DNA of 64,000 bases, taken from contig JAFCIZ010000001.1 in the NCBI GenBank assembly GCA_017871115.1, positions 6,384,001-6,448,000 of the forward strand. The letters run 5' to 3'. The notes below the pieces were generated by a model. The model did no database searches. It was not told the origin of the DNA and saw nothing but the letters and a program-made list of their open reading frames with translations. The translations under genes and the position numbers were made by a program. Each line of letters starts with the position of its first letter. Position 1 is the first letter of the stretch. Source of the stretch: Cunninghamella blakesleeana (taxonomy: Eukaryota; Mucoromycota; Mucoromycetes; Mucorales; Cunninghamellaceae). Shown piece by piece: positions 47,902 to 59,834 of this stretch.

Positions 47902-48441
47902 ATGTTACAAACACCTAGAACTTTAATAATAAAAAGGTGGTCTTCACTTGGATTAATACCACGGCAACAATATTTAATAAGGGGTGGTACAACAAATGTT
48001 AATTATACCACCATGAATAATAATAATAATAATAATACTGATAAAGACAATAATAACATCAACATTAATAATGAAGATTGTAACAATACTAAAAAAAATT
48101 CCTTGACCTATCAAGATTCTTTTTCCTCAGTTCAAGCATTATCAAAAGCTCGTATAGAAAAGTTACAACGTGACATGCAACCTATGATAAATAAAATGTA
48201 TGATACAACTGATTCTTTAAAACGTTTAGCTCAAGATATTACTGATTCTAAAGATGCTTTAAAGAAGCTTAGTATTGCTATTAATGAATTAACCGGATAC
48301 AATCATATTGAAAATGTAAAACAAAAAGTACAGGACCAAGGTAAGATATTTATATGAATAATTTAATACATGTATGTATATGCGTATATTGCGGGAAAGA
48401 GTATATGTTGCGGATATGTATTTATGTTGTATGAATATATG

Positions 48442-48495
<54 letters not shown>

Positions 48496-49662
48496 ATTTT
48501 ATGATTATAATAAAAATGATATGACTATTATATGATAGTATATATTATTACCTTTTATAATTATATATAGTAAATATGTGCATATGCGTGTGCTATAATA
48601 ATTAATTATAGCAATAATATTAATTAATAAATAGACAAAGTTACTAAATAAATAATAATAACAATCACCTTATTTTTATTTATTTATTTAAAAAATATGC
48701 TTATCACCTGTTTAGCACAAACATTTGAATTAACAAGAGAACAGGTTCAAAAAGCCAAAGTAAAATATGAAATAGCTATCGCAACTCGTAGCAATACCCA
48801 ACGTAGTATCAATGAACTACTTCAACGTAAACATACATGGACAGGGGATGATGTGACACAATTTACAGAGTTGTATCGGTTAGAACATGAACATGCTAAA
48901 GAGGAAGAATATGCTAAAGAACATTACCAGCGATCGGAAAAGCAAATGGATCAAGAATACATGGCTTTAGCCAGGGCTATTATGGAACGGTATCATGATG
49001 AACAGTTATGGAGTGATAAAATTCGTAGTATTTCTACTTATGGGACATGGGCATTGATGGGGTTGAATATTATGCTATTTATTGCCGTACAAACCATTTT
49101 TGAACCAAGAAAACGAAATAAATTGACGGATAAATTTGAGCAACTCTTGATAGAAAAAATGGAAGAAGAAGAAGAAAAAGTTCAACTTATGACACAAGAA
49201 ATGCAACATACTGATCAAACATTGATAGAACAACAACAAACTTTATTAGATTTAGTCACTAAATTAAGTGAGTCTATGAATATCAACATTCAGCAACAGC
49301 CAAATATAGATAACATCAATACTAATAACCAACATGAAGACCATATGGTAACAGCGGCAACGGAGCAATGGGAAGGAGAGCAAGAAGGTTTATTATTACT
49401 AAAGAACGATTATAGTGATGATAACGACAACAATGTATTAAGAATAACATCGGATGTGAATACAAATATAGAACCAAAGGATAATGATTTGAATGATAAC
49501 GACACTAACCACAGGACTTTGGATTTATCATCATCATCGTCATCATCATTTACTTTGCCTAATCAACAAGTCTATTCTCAAAGATCATTGATGATTTATT
49601 CAATAGAAAGTGCTTTGGCTGGTAGTTTGATCACGGCATTGGCATTTTTATGGTGGAGATAA
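47902..49662 (+). CDS. SHE9: She9/Mdm33 mitochondrial inner-membrane protein
   Basis: Exons 47902-48340 and 48716-49662 join to 461 codons. The N terminus is Arg/Ser-rich with few acids (MLQTPRTLIIKRWSSLGLIPR), a plausible mitochondrial presequence. After an Asn/Asp-rich stretch comes a long coiled coil (ARIEKLQRDMQPMINKMYDT, then TREQVQKAKVKYEIAIATRS and INELLQRKHTWTGDDVTQFT), the She9 signature. A membrane segment follows (YGTWALMGLNIMLFIAVQTI), then charged coiled coil and a last hydrophobic end (ALAGSLITALAFLWW). She9/Mdm33 shapes inner-membrane morphology and fission in yeast. The acidic/Asn/Ser insert before the final helix is longer than usual. Its start is only 271 bp from the eS27 stop. 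Confidence 0.9.
48443..48495 (+). repeat. Compound (TA)n(GT)n microsatellite in the She9 intron
   Basis: A pure TA run passes directly into a pure GT run. Confidence 0.9.
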
Positions 49663-51511
49663 TCACTTTTTTCTACTCTTTTTTATTTTTGTTTAGTTAA
49701 GAGAATAAGTAAAAGAAAAAGGATGAAGAAGTTGAAGAAGATTGATCCATTATCTAAGGTTTAATAATAAAATATCCCTTTTTTAGATAGCTCTCCTTTT
49801 TTTTTTTTTATAATGATCGATATATTTTTATATTGTATTGTTATGAGTTATATTTATATTTTGTCTTATGACTCGGGTGTAACTGAGCCCAACAAAGTTT
49901 TCTTTAGAGATAAAATGAATTATGACATCATAATTTGAAAAATATCGGAGAATTATTGTTAATAATTAAAGATGTATAAAAAAACTGAGTTCATTAAATC
50001 CAGATATGGTTTAAATGAAAAAAAAAAAAAAAATGAAAAATGAAAAACTGTTTAGGTATAATAAAAATAATCTCTTGATCAAACTTTTTATTTAATTATT
50101 TATTTATTTTTCGGTGATCATCGTCTTTTATTACTATTATGGTAAATTTTTTTTAAGTATGCGTACTACATGGAAAGAATTTGTTGGTTATTAATTGTAG
50201 GTATACATTTTGTTGAAAAAAAACCTGGTTTTGATTTTATTTGTTTATATTTATTTATTAAAAATATGTAATTATATTTCTTTATATTTATAATGATGTT
50301 GATGCATACATATGATATTTTTTTAAAAAAAAGCGTGTCATTGATGTAGGAACCCCCTTCAAATCAATGTACTAGCCACATTTTTTTTTTATTTTTTTTT
50401 GGTTTTTTTTTTATAACGAAAGAAAGATAAAGAGGTGATATTTCTTTGGATATTTTTTTTAAAAAAAAGGCGTTTTTTTTAAAAAAATTAAATAAAAATC
50501 GATCAATATTATTCTTCCAAAGTAATATTAAAAATAGTAATTTGTTTTTGTTTATGTTTTGTTTTTTGTGAATTAAATAAAAGAAGCTTTAAAGTTTGGT
50601 TTGTTTGTTACACGATTAATGGAGATAATAAATTTATGGAATAGGCTAACTCTAATTTTTTATTTTTTTATTTTTATTAAGTTTAATCCCCCGCTAAAAA
50701 AAAAGAAAGATGGTTAATTACTTTTTATTTTTAACTGTGAATGTAAAAAAAGAATAACCAAAATCTAATATTAGTACAGATCTATTTTAATTAATAAATC
50801 AACTATGTAAATAAATCATTATAATTATGTTTGTTGTTTACAAATGGAGTGCATTAATCAGTACATCTTTATTTTTTAATTATTCTAAAAAAATAATGGA
50901 GTTCTACGGACTAGGATTTTATGCAATCTTCCTTATTTATGTTAATCAAATACTATCCACATCTACTTTCATCATACTATTTAAAGAGTGTGGCTCATTC
51001 CATGCAGGTACATTAGATAAAATGTTGGACTAAAAAAAAAAAAAAAAAAAGGATAGACATACTAGGTTTTTTTTTTAAAAAAGGCAGGTGACAAAGAAAA
51101 ATATAGGTAACTTAAGGGTTCGCTCTCCTCTTGAAAGAAATTTTATTTATTCATTGATTTTTCCTTTCATGGAATTGTTTTCTATTTTTTTATTCTATTA
51201 AGGAGAGGGAGAGAAGATATTCACACCTTTTTCGTTCATTGAAAATTAATAAAAATTAAAAAATCTGTCGAGTGTAAATTAACAAATAGGCATTTTTACC
51301 CCATTTTACTCTCGTCACATAAATCCGAGGGTTTAGGATGGTTAATCAAAAAAGGCAAAAGATTTAAGGTTTTCAACACCGAAGATTAACTAGAGATATA
51401 GTCATTTATTTAACAGGATCATGTTTTTAAAAATATACGGAGAAATGTAATTGAATGGCAAACTTTTGGCGTAATCGTATTTTTCCCTTTTTTTTTCATT
51501 ATATATATAAT

Positions 51512-51553
<42 letters not shown>

Positions 51554-52174
51554 CTATATATTAATGAAAAAGATAAAATAAATAAATAAATAATAATAAT
51601 AATAATAAAAACAAAGGAGTACATAATGAATAAACAAATTGTTTATTGAGGAGAGAAAAAAATATAATAAAACAATAGCCTTGAACGTGCGTTTTTTTTC
51701 TTATTATTATTATTATGCATACAAACTAATAAGCCTTCATAACCCAATGACTTTCTACGGAAGTTATTCTTGATCAGGCAATTGATTAAAAACTTTATTA
51801 CAAGGAGTGTGGTTTAAACATTTACACTTTTTATTTGAAAACGAAAAAAAAGCTTAAAATAGTTATGGTTGTGGCAATTCACTTTAAGTAGCGATTTTTA
51901 TTTTTATATTTTTTTAAAAAAAAAATTGTATAAAAATGACAGCATTTTTTCCTTTTTTTTTTCTTTCTTTCTTTCTTTCTTCTTTTCTTTTCGTTTCTTT
52001 CACTTTACTTTTATATCTTTATCTTTTTTTTTTTTTTATCTTTATTTTGTTTTACTTTTTATTGTCAATTATAAAGTCAGATTTATTATTATAAAACTAT
52101 TTTCTTTTTATTCTTTTTTACCCCATTTTGGTTCTATAAACTATTTATTGTTATTTTTTTTTTCTATCAATTTC
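49663..52174. other. Long intergenic region (2.5 kb)
   Basis: No recognised gene. It has two adjacent T(8)A(7-8) blocks at 50453-50487, another T(10)A(6) at 51067-51082, an AAT trinucleotide run at 51515-51551, and T/C-rich leader sequence at 51940-52150. A 68-residue frame at 50827 contains a plausible hydrophobic stretch but no family match that I can name. Confidence 0.5.
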
Positions 52175-52801
52175 ATGAATGATATAGAATTTAGCGCCAA
52201 TTTTTACTCACCACCTATAACAAGATATAACAATTTAGCTAATACTACAACAATTATTACAACACTCACTTCACCTAATTATTCCATTTACCCAGCTACC
52301 AATAATTTTTTGTTTTATGAAAGAGACTCCTATCATACAATGTCACACGAGCCAGATCGCCAAAATCCACATGGTCAAAGTGGGAAATCAAGACTAACAA
52401 AAGAGCGAAAATCACGGTCCTCTTCGGCCGAACGACAGCTACAAGAAGAACAAGAGCGAAGTTCTCCCTCTTCCTCTTCTTCTTCGTCAGTATCATTATT
52501 TGAAATGGAACAAGAGTTGGATCATTTAAGAGGCGAATTAAGAACATTTGAGGTCTTATTAAACTCGTCAAGAGATACAGTTTTACAACAAGGCGATGGT
52601 GTTCACACAGCTACTCCATCTATTCATTTACGTCGTAACCAACCTCAACAACTGAAAGCTGCTCTCGAAAAGGAAAAGAAGGCCGTCGTCGACGATCTGG
52701 AACAACATGTGCTTACAATTAAAAAAAAATTAAATATATTACAATCTAAAATGGAAACTTACAAAAGATATCATGCGAAAAGTCGTTCTAATCCGTATTA
52801 A
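52175..52801 (+). CDS. Small coiled-coil protein, unrecognised
   Basis: A single exon of 208 codons from MNDIEFSANFYSPPITRYNN. The frame stays open farther upstream, but that part is a Phe-rich reading of the T/C leader. An internal start (MSHEPDRQNPHG) is possible. The middle is Ser/Arg-rich with RKSRSSSAERQLQEEQE. The C-terminal half is heptad-like: MEQELDHLRGELRTFEVLL and then DDLEQHVLTIKKKLNIL, ending KRYHAKSRSNPY. There are no membrane segments after the chosen start. No family recognised. Confidence 0.6.
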   Translation: MNDIEFSANFYSPPITRYNNLANTTTIITTLTSPNYSIYPATNNFLFYERDSYHTMSHEPDRQNPHGQSGKSRLTKERKSRSSSAERQLQEEQERSSPSSSSSSSVSLFEMEQELDHLRGELRTFEVLLNSSRDTVLQQGDGVHTATPSIHLRRNQPQQLKAALEKEKKAVVDDLEQHVLTIKKKLNILQSKMETYKRYHAKSRSNPY

Positions 52802-54151
52802 AAAAAATAGTAATTCTCACCATCACTCTATTTATTACTCTATTTTATATTTAAAAAAAGGTTAAAAAAGCTCTTTAAAAAAAAAAAAAGTAATCCTACA
52901 TACATATCAAGTTCAGGATTAAAAAATTGAAAAGAATAAAAAAGAACAAAAAAAAAAAGTACGAATATACATATCATATACATACATATATATATATATA
53001 TATATATCATTTTATAATTAACCCTATACATATCCACTCTCTTTATACATATCATTCTTATATATAATTACCCTTTTCTATTTTATAATTATCCTTCTAT
53101 ACTTTATAATTATCTTTTTATATTTTATTGTTATCTCTATTCTTTCATTCATTTAACATTATCATCATCATTCACTCATTATGAATATATATAACCCCTT
53201 ACAATTTCATTTTTATATATTATAGTATATTTTTTATTATTACCGTCATATCATATATGTTGATCATATCATTAGTATATATACTTTGTACAGAATAAGG
53301 TAAGTTTGCATAATATAAATAACAAGTAAAAATAGATGGATAGAATAGACCAAGGTAATTGACTCATTTATTTTTTATTTTAATAGTTTAATCATTTATA
53401 TTTTATTTTATTTTATATTTACAACAATAACTACAACAAACTACAGTCTTTTTAAATATTCGTGCTACTACTACCACAATATCATACCCCATATTAAAGG
53501 TAATAATAAGAAAAATGGCGAGAAATAAAGGATATCATTTTTTTGGTAATAATTGTTTACTAATATAATTGTTTATTTTTATTATTATCTTATATAGGGG
53601 AGGAATCAAAATTTATGCTTCTATTTTTTATTTTTTTATTATTTGCTTTATGAAATTATTGAATATTATTATTACACGGGCATCATTAGGAAGATATGCT
53701 TTTTTTATTAGTTGGAAAAGATAATATGATATATTACGCTTTTATATAGATCGTTTCAGTTTTATTATTAATATTATTTAGTTGTATTTAACCATTTATT
53801 TTTATTTAATAAAAAATATACTCTATTTCAGAAATTAAAAGAAAGAGAGAAAAAAAAAAAAAAGTTGATCAAAAAAAATTGGTGCCTTAATATCTGTCTG
53901 AGTTTTAAATTTATCACCAAAGATAAAAAATTCGCAAGGGTGGACCTTCATCTTTTTGCGATTTATAAATGTCGGTGATTTAAAAATTATCACACGTAAA
54001 TTTTTTTTATTTTCACCCCCTACGCTATTTTTTTTTTTTTCCTCTTCCTCTTCCCTTTTTTACTCCACAAATTCTTTACCCCCCCACTCTTCTTTCTTTT
54101 TTTTTTTTTTTTTTTTTTCTTTCATTTTAAAAAATATTAACAAGGGAAACC
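52802..54151. other. Intergenic DNA, SDHA 5' side
   Basis: AT-rich with (TA)n at 52986-53008 and ATTATC/TTATAATTA-type repeats at 53010-53110. The 150 bp before SDHA is a C/T-rich tract with CCCCCC, typical of a strong fungal promoter or 5' UTR. No other gene. Confidence 0.5.
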
Positions 54152-56842
54152 ATGTTGAAATTTTTACAAAATTCATCTTCTATGGCAGTAAGTATCATTT
54201 AACAGAATAATAAAATAATGTTATAAATTTATTTATCGTTTCTAATCAACATTTTCTTTTTGTTTTTTGTTTTTGTTTGTTTGTTTACACTCTAGGTACG
54301 CGCCACTCGTACGTAACTTTTCAAAAAGAAAACAATCAATTAAATATATATATGTATATATGTATATATATATACATATATATATACTAATCTTTTATTA
54401 TTATTAAATAATAATAATAATAATAAAAAGATAAAAAAGCAAAAATGATCTTTTATATTTATGTACATGTATTTTCTTTTTTAAATATATAAAATAGGCG
54501 CTACTAATCGTTTAAGTGTTCGTGGTCTTCATCACTCTAAACCTGCAATGCAAGTTATGGCCACTCAACCTTTAAATGCTAAAGAAGCTACTGTAAAGTG
54601 AATATAACATAAATTAATATAATATAATAAATAAATAAATATACATATATAGTAAAATATATATTGATAATAATTTATATTGACACAATTATTATTATTA
54701 TTATTACTATTAAATATATATATAGGGTTCTATTTCAAGCAAATACCCTATCTTCGATCATGAATATGACGCTGTTGTTGTTGGTGCTGGTGGTGCTGGT
54801 CTTCGTGCAGCTTTTGGTCTTGCTGAAGCTGGTTTAAATACTGCTTGTATTACCAAATTATTCCCTACTCGTTCCCACACTGTAGCTGCTCAAGTAAATA
54901 ATATATATAATCATAATTAAAATTCTAAACAGAATAATGATATGGGGAAACTAGTAATAATAGTTGATCTGATTACTTATTTTTTCATTACTGTTTATTT
55001 ATTTTGTTTAGGGTGGTATTAATGCTGCTCTTGGTAATATGACTGAAGATGACTGGAGATGGCACATGTACGATACTGTAAAGGGTTCTGACTGGCTTGG
55101 TGATCAAGATGCTATCCATTATATGTGTCGTGAAGCTCCTCATACTGTATATGAACTTGAAAATTATGGTGTACCTTTCTCTCGTACTGAAGAAGGTAAA
55201 ATCTATCAACGTGCTTTTGGTGGTCAAAGTTTAAAGTTCGGCAAAGGTAATATTATAAATAATAATCTATTAAAAAAGAGTGAAAAAAATAAAAAAGAAA
55301 AGAATCAAGTCATTTTATTTTTATTTTTATTTTATATATCTTTTTTTTAAAACCCAAATTAAAATACAAATTCTTAAATATTTCCTTTTCACTAACCATT
55401 CATTGTTATATTATTTTTACTTTTATTTTAATACCATTTTAGGTGGTCAAGCTTATCGTTGTGCTGCTGTAGCTGATCGTACTGGTCACGCTATCCTTCA
55501 CACTTTATATGGTCAATCCCTCCGTTACAAAACTAATTATTTCATTGAATACTTTGCTCTTGATTTAATTATGGAAGATGGTGAATGTAAAGGTGTTATT
55601 GCATTAAATATGGAAGATGGTACTCTTCACCGTTTCCGTTCTCACAAGACCGTTTTAGCTACCGGTGGTTACGGTCGCGCTTACTTCTCATGTACTTCTG
55701 CCCATACTTGTACTGGTGATGGTAATGCTATGGTTGCTCGTGCTGGTCTTCCTTTACAAGATCTTGAATTTGTTCAATTCCATCCTACTGGTATTTATGG
55801 TGCTGGTTGTTTGATTACCGAAGGTTCTCGTGGTGAAGGTGGTATTTTAATTAACAGTGAAGGTGAACGTTTCATGGAAAGATATGCTCCTACTGCTAAA
55901 GATCTTGCTTCTCGTGACGTCGTCTCTCGTGCCATGACTCTTGAAATTAAGGCCGGTCGTGGTGTTGGTCCTGATCGTGATCACATCTTCCTTCAATTAC
56001 ATCATTTACCTCCTGAAGTTCTCCACGAACGTTTACCTGGTATTTCTGAAACTGCTGCTATTTTCGCTGGTGTAGATGTCACCAAAGAACCTATCCCAGT
56101 ATTACCTACTGTCCATTACAACATGGGTGGTATCCCTACACGTTATACTGGTGAAGTCTTGAGTGTCGATGAAAATGGTCAAGATAAGGTTGTTCCTGGT
56201 TTATATGCTGCTGGTGAAGCTGCCTGTGTCTCAGTCCACGGTGCTAATCGTCTTGGTGCTAACTCTCTTTTGGATATTGTTGTCTTTGGTCGTGCTGTAG
56301 CCCATCATATTGCCGAAACTTTAGAACCCAATACTCCTTTGAAACCATTCGCTGCCGATGCCGGTGCTAAAACCATTGAAAACTTGGACAATTTACGTAA
56401 TGCTAATGGTGCTAAACCTACTGCCGATATTCGTCTTAATATGCAAAAGGTTATGCAATCTGATGCTGCTGTCTTCCGTACTCAAGAATCTCTTGATGAA
56501 GGATGTACTAAGATTGATAAGGTATGGCAATCCTTCCGTGATGTTAAAGTAACTGACCGTGGTATGATTTGGAATACCGATTTAGTAGAAACTCTTGAAT
56601 TACAAAATCTTTTAACTTGTGCTGCTCAAACTATGCATGCTGCTGCTGTACGTACCGAATCCCGCGGTGCTCATGCTCGTGATGATTATAAGGATCGTGA
56701 TGATGAAAAATGGATGAAGCACACTTTATCTTGGCAAGATCAAAAGACCGGTGATGTTAAACTTAGTTACCGTGCCGTCACTGATCATACCTTAGATGAA
56801 AATGAATGTAAGGCTGTTCCTCCTTTCGCTCGTGTTTATTAG
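54152..56842 (+). CDS. SDH1: Succinate dehydrogenase flavoprotein subunit
   Basis: Six exons (54152-54187, 54296-54308, 54498-54592, 54726-54893, 55012-55246, 55443-56842) join to 648 codons. A mitochondrial presequence ([20 protein letters not shown] and onward) is encoded by three short exons, one of 13 nt. Then come the FAD-binding [20 protein letters not shown], the covalent-flavin His in [19 protein letters not shown], the substrate-domain motif [34 protein letters not shown], and the C-terminal [11 protein letters not shown]. This is complex II, oxidising succinate to fumarate and passing electrons to the Fe-S subunit. Codon use is richer in T- and C-ending codons than in neighbours, consistent with high expression. 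All catalytic motifs are intact. Confidence 0.97.
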
Positions 56843-57278
56843 TTGGTTAATCACTCTCGCTCTCTTTTTCTCTCTTTTTTCTTTTTTTCTTTATTTTGCT
56901 TCCCAACTATATATTATGAAATAATTTGGTAATTTTACATGATATATATTAGTATTTTAATTTATTTTAAATGTATCTCTTACCTTTTTTTTTTTTTTTT
57001 TAAAAAAAATAGTTTCTATTAGTTGTGTTTCATTCCATATTCACCACATCTTTGTTAAATAATAATTATAATAATAATAAAAGAAAAAAAAAAGTTTGAT
57101 ATACAATAGAATTTTTACCATGGTACTTACTTTGGCAGTATGGGAGGTTGTTTTTTTTTGGATTGTGAGCGGGTGTTAAAAAAATTGTAATAATAAAAAA
57201 AAGTACTGCGTATATTTTTTTCTTTTTCTTCCTTATTTTTTTAAAAAAAATACACAAAAATATATATTCATCTATAAT
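56843..57278. other. Intergenic DNA, SDHA 3' UTR and NEDD8 promoter
   Basis: Begins with a CT-rich tract, then a T(17)A(8) block at 56985-57009 about 150 bp after the SDHA stop; a second T(8)A(8) block is near 57237-57249, about 30 bp before the NEDD8 start. Confidence 0.5.
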
Positions 57279-57881
57279 ATGTTTATTAAAGTCAAGGTAT
57301 TTCAATATAAAAAGATACATTTTATATTTTTTTAATAATAAAATAATGATAATAATAATAATAATAGTAATTATAATTATATCAATGATAACAATAATAT
57401 AATTAAAAGATTGTTTTTTCTAATCTATATATATTTTCGTAATCGTGTTTTCTTCTTTCATTTTATTTAATTTAGACTCTCACTGGCAAAGAAGTAAGTA
57501 AATAGTATTAATACTGATAGCAATAATATTAATACTAGTGATTTTATTTTTACTTTATTTACATATTATATTTTTATTTTTATTTTTATCTCTTTTTACA
57601 AATTGATTTTATATTATTGGTATTATTGCTATTATGATTGTAATTATTTTATCAATGATATAGATTGAAATAGATATTGAACCTAATGATACTATTTCCC
57701 GTATCAAGGAACGTGTAGAAGAAAAAGAAGGTATTCCTCCTCCTCAACAACGTTTAATTTATGGTGGAAAACAAATGTAATGATAATAAAAATAAAAATG
57801 GAAATAAATATATTAGTAAGAGTAACAGTGATAATAATAATAATAGTAATAGAGTATATGGGTTATGAGTACATGTGTACG

Positions 57882-57920
<39 letters not shown>

Positions 57921-58085
57921 TTGGTGATGATGATTTTTTTAACTGAAATTTATACTTTTATATTTTTCATTCTCATTATTTATGATTATCATTAATTTAG
58001 GGCTGATGATATGACTGCTGCTCATTATAATATTACTGGTGGATCTGTTCTTCATTTAGTGTTGGCTCTTCGTGGTGGCTATTAA
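57279..58085 (+). CDS. RUB1: NEDD8/Rub1 ubiquitin-like modifier
   Basis: Exons 57279-57296, 57476-57493, 57664-57776 and 58001-58085 join to 77 codons. The protein reads MFIKVK-TLTGKE, then [36 protein letters not shown] and [13 protein letters not shown]. The Ala in LALRGG at the position where ubiquitin has Arg, and the acidic IEIDIEP start, mark NEDD8 rather than ubiquitin. It needs removal of one C-terminal residue (Tyr) to expose GG before conjugation to cullins. The first two coding exons are only 18 nt each. NEDD8 activates cullin-RING ligases, including the CUL4 class that DET1 belongs with. Confidence 0.95.
57885..57919. repeat. (TA)n microsatellite in the NEDD8 intron
   Basis: A pure TA run in the last intron. 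Confidence 0.9.
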
Positions 58086-59834
58086 AGAAAATTATGAACA
58101 GCAGTAATTTATCGCAATTCTCAATCAAATACACAAATATCAATCAATAAAATGATAATTATAATAAATGTAATAAAGCAGCATAAACAATTTTCTTTTT
58201 TTGGATTTTAACGAGTCATATTATATTTTACTATGATAACTATATATATACTCTCTTTCTCTTCCATTCCTCTCTATTAAAATATATACATTTTTATTTT
58301 TTATGGTGGTAATAATGACGCTGATTTTTTAATTAGAAATAAAACTAGCACTATATTTATATACAATTCAATTATATAAACAAATGTTTCAGTAACAAAT
58401 ATATCCAACATTTGCAGAAAAAATAATATTAGCGTGGCGCATTACTTTTCTTTTTCATTTAGAGGTAAAATAGGGTTAATATAATTATAGTTTTAATATA
58501 TATATTAATAAATGATCTCAGACAATAAGATAATGTATTTATATATATATATATATATTAAATATGTGAATTTTAATCTATTGAATAATAATCCATTCAT
58601 CATTCGATGTTTGAAGTTGTAGATCCTTTTTTTTATTCTAAAATAAATAAATAAAAAAGGTGAGATTAGCAAGTAATTATGGATTCATTTCCGTGGAAAA
58701 ATAATTCACCGTCTTTTTTCAAAAAAAATATTGGTAATATACTTTTCAGATGATCTTTTGCCGGTGTTGAGGGAAAATTGTATGTGCCGAGAAACTATTT
58801 TTCTTTTTCTTTTTTTTTTTTTTTAAAAAAAAGGAATAAACTGATCTATATCATTGATAATCATCATTGTTTGATAATAAATAGGTTTAATATATCTTTT
58901 TTTTTAATTTTTATTTTTTATAATGAAAGGTGCCTGAGTTGAATTCTTTTTTTATTTACTGCATAATATGTACACTGTATTTGTCAACTTAATATTTTTT
59001 TTCTTCAACTTTTATACCTTTTTTTTTAAAAAAATAAATAAATAAAATAAAATAAAATAAAAAAAAAGTCTAATTCTCGATTCAATTTTTTTTTTTTTTT
59101 TTTCATTTTATTATCAATCCTTGATATTTTTTTTACCTTTACAGCTCTTTTTTTTTCATAAATTTGGGGTTGATAGAGTTATTTTTATTGATGATTAAGT
59201 TCAATATCCGCTTCGACTTACCCCGCTTTTTGTTTGGCTCATTTACTCTATTTAGAAGTAAAACCGGTACAACTGTTTCTTATAAAAAGTGTTTATCATT
59301 TTTTTTATATTTTTCTTTTTTTTTTAAAAAAAAGAGGTTTTAGATTTAAAAACCACGTTATTTCTACCATTAAATTATGATAATATATAAATATATGATA
59401 ATTTATATCTAAAAAATGAAAAAGGGTAAAAAACGTATACAATATAGAGACCATTATTGATGACCAATCAAATAATTAAAAACTTTTTATAGTAGCTATT
59501 CAAGAAAACTTAAATTTTAAAAAATTCCCATCCTTTTTAATTTTTAGTATTTTGCGGGGATTCATTTATCTTCCTTTTTTTTAATGTCAGAGATCTGATA
59601 TTTTTTTTTCTATTTCAACCTTTTTCTTTCTCTTTTTATTTATTGTTTCTTTTTCTTTTCCTTTTATTTTTTTTTTAAATAAATAGTATAATTTATTATA
59701 TACTTTTTTTTTAATTCTTTTTTTTTTTTTTTTTGTTTTATTTTTTAAAAAAAAACAAGATAAAAACATAATACAATACAATAAAATATAAAAGTCATTT
59801 TAAATAAATATAAATAAGACCAATATATACAACC
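58086..59834. other. Intergenic DNA, NEDD8 3' side and bZIP promoter
   Basis: No gene recognised. It contains T(15)A(8) at 58810-58832, T(10)A(8) at 59316-59333 and several other T/A blocks. A TATAAAAAG word is at 59281, about 550 bp before the bZIP ATG, in the least AT-rich part (59160-59290), which makes it a plausible core promoter. Confidence 0.5.

Noticed and set aside
50827..51033. 68-residue ORF with a hydrophobic stretch
   Set aside because: Isolated in long intergenic DNA, no signal of homology or neighbouring exons; it could be real but cannot be supported.
51869..52174. Upstream extension of the 52 kb coiled-coil gene (hydrophobic, Phe-rich)
   Set aside because: It is T/C-rich leader DNA read in frame; the protein-like part begins at MNDIEF.
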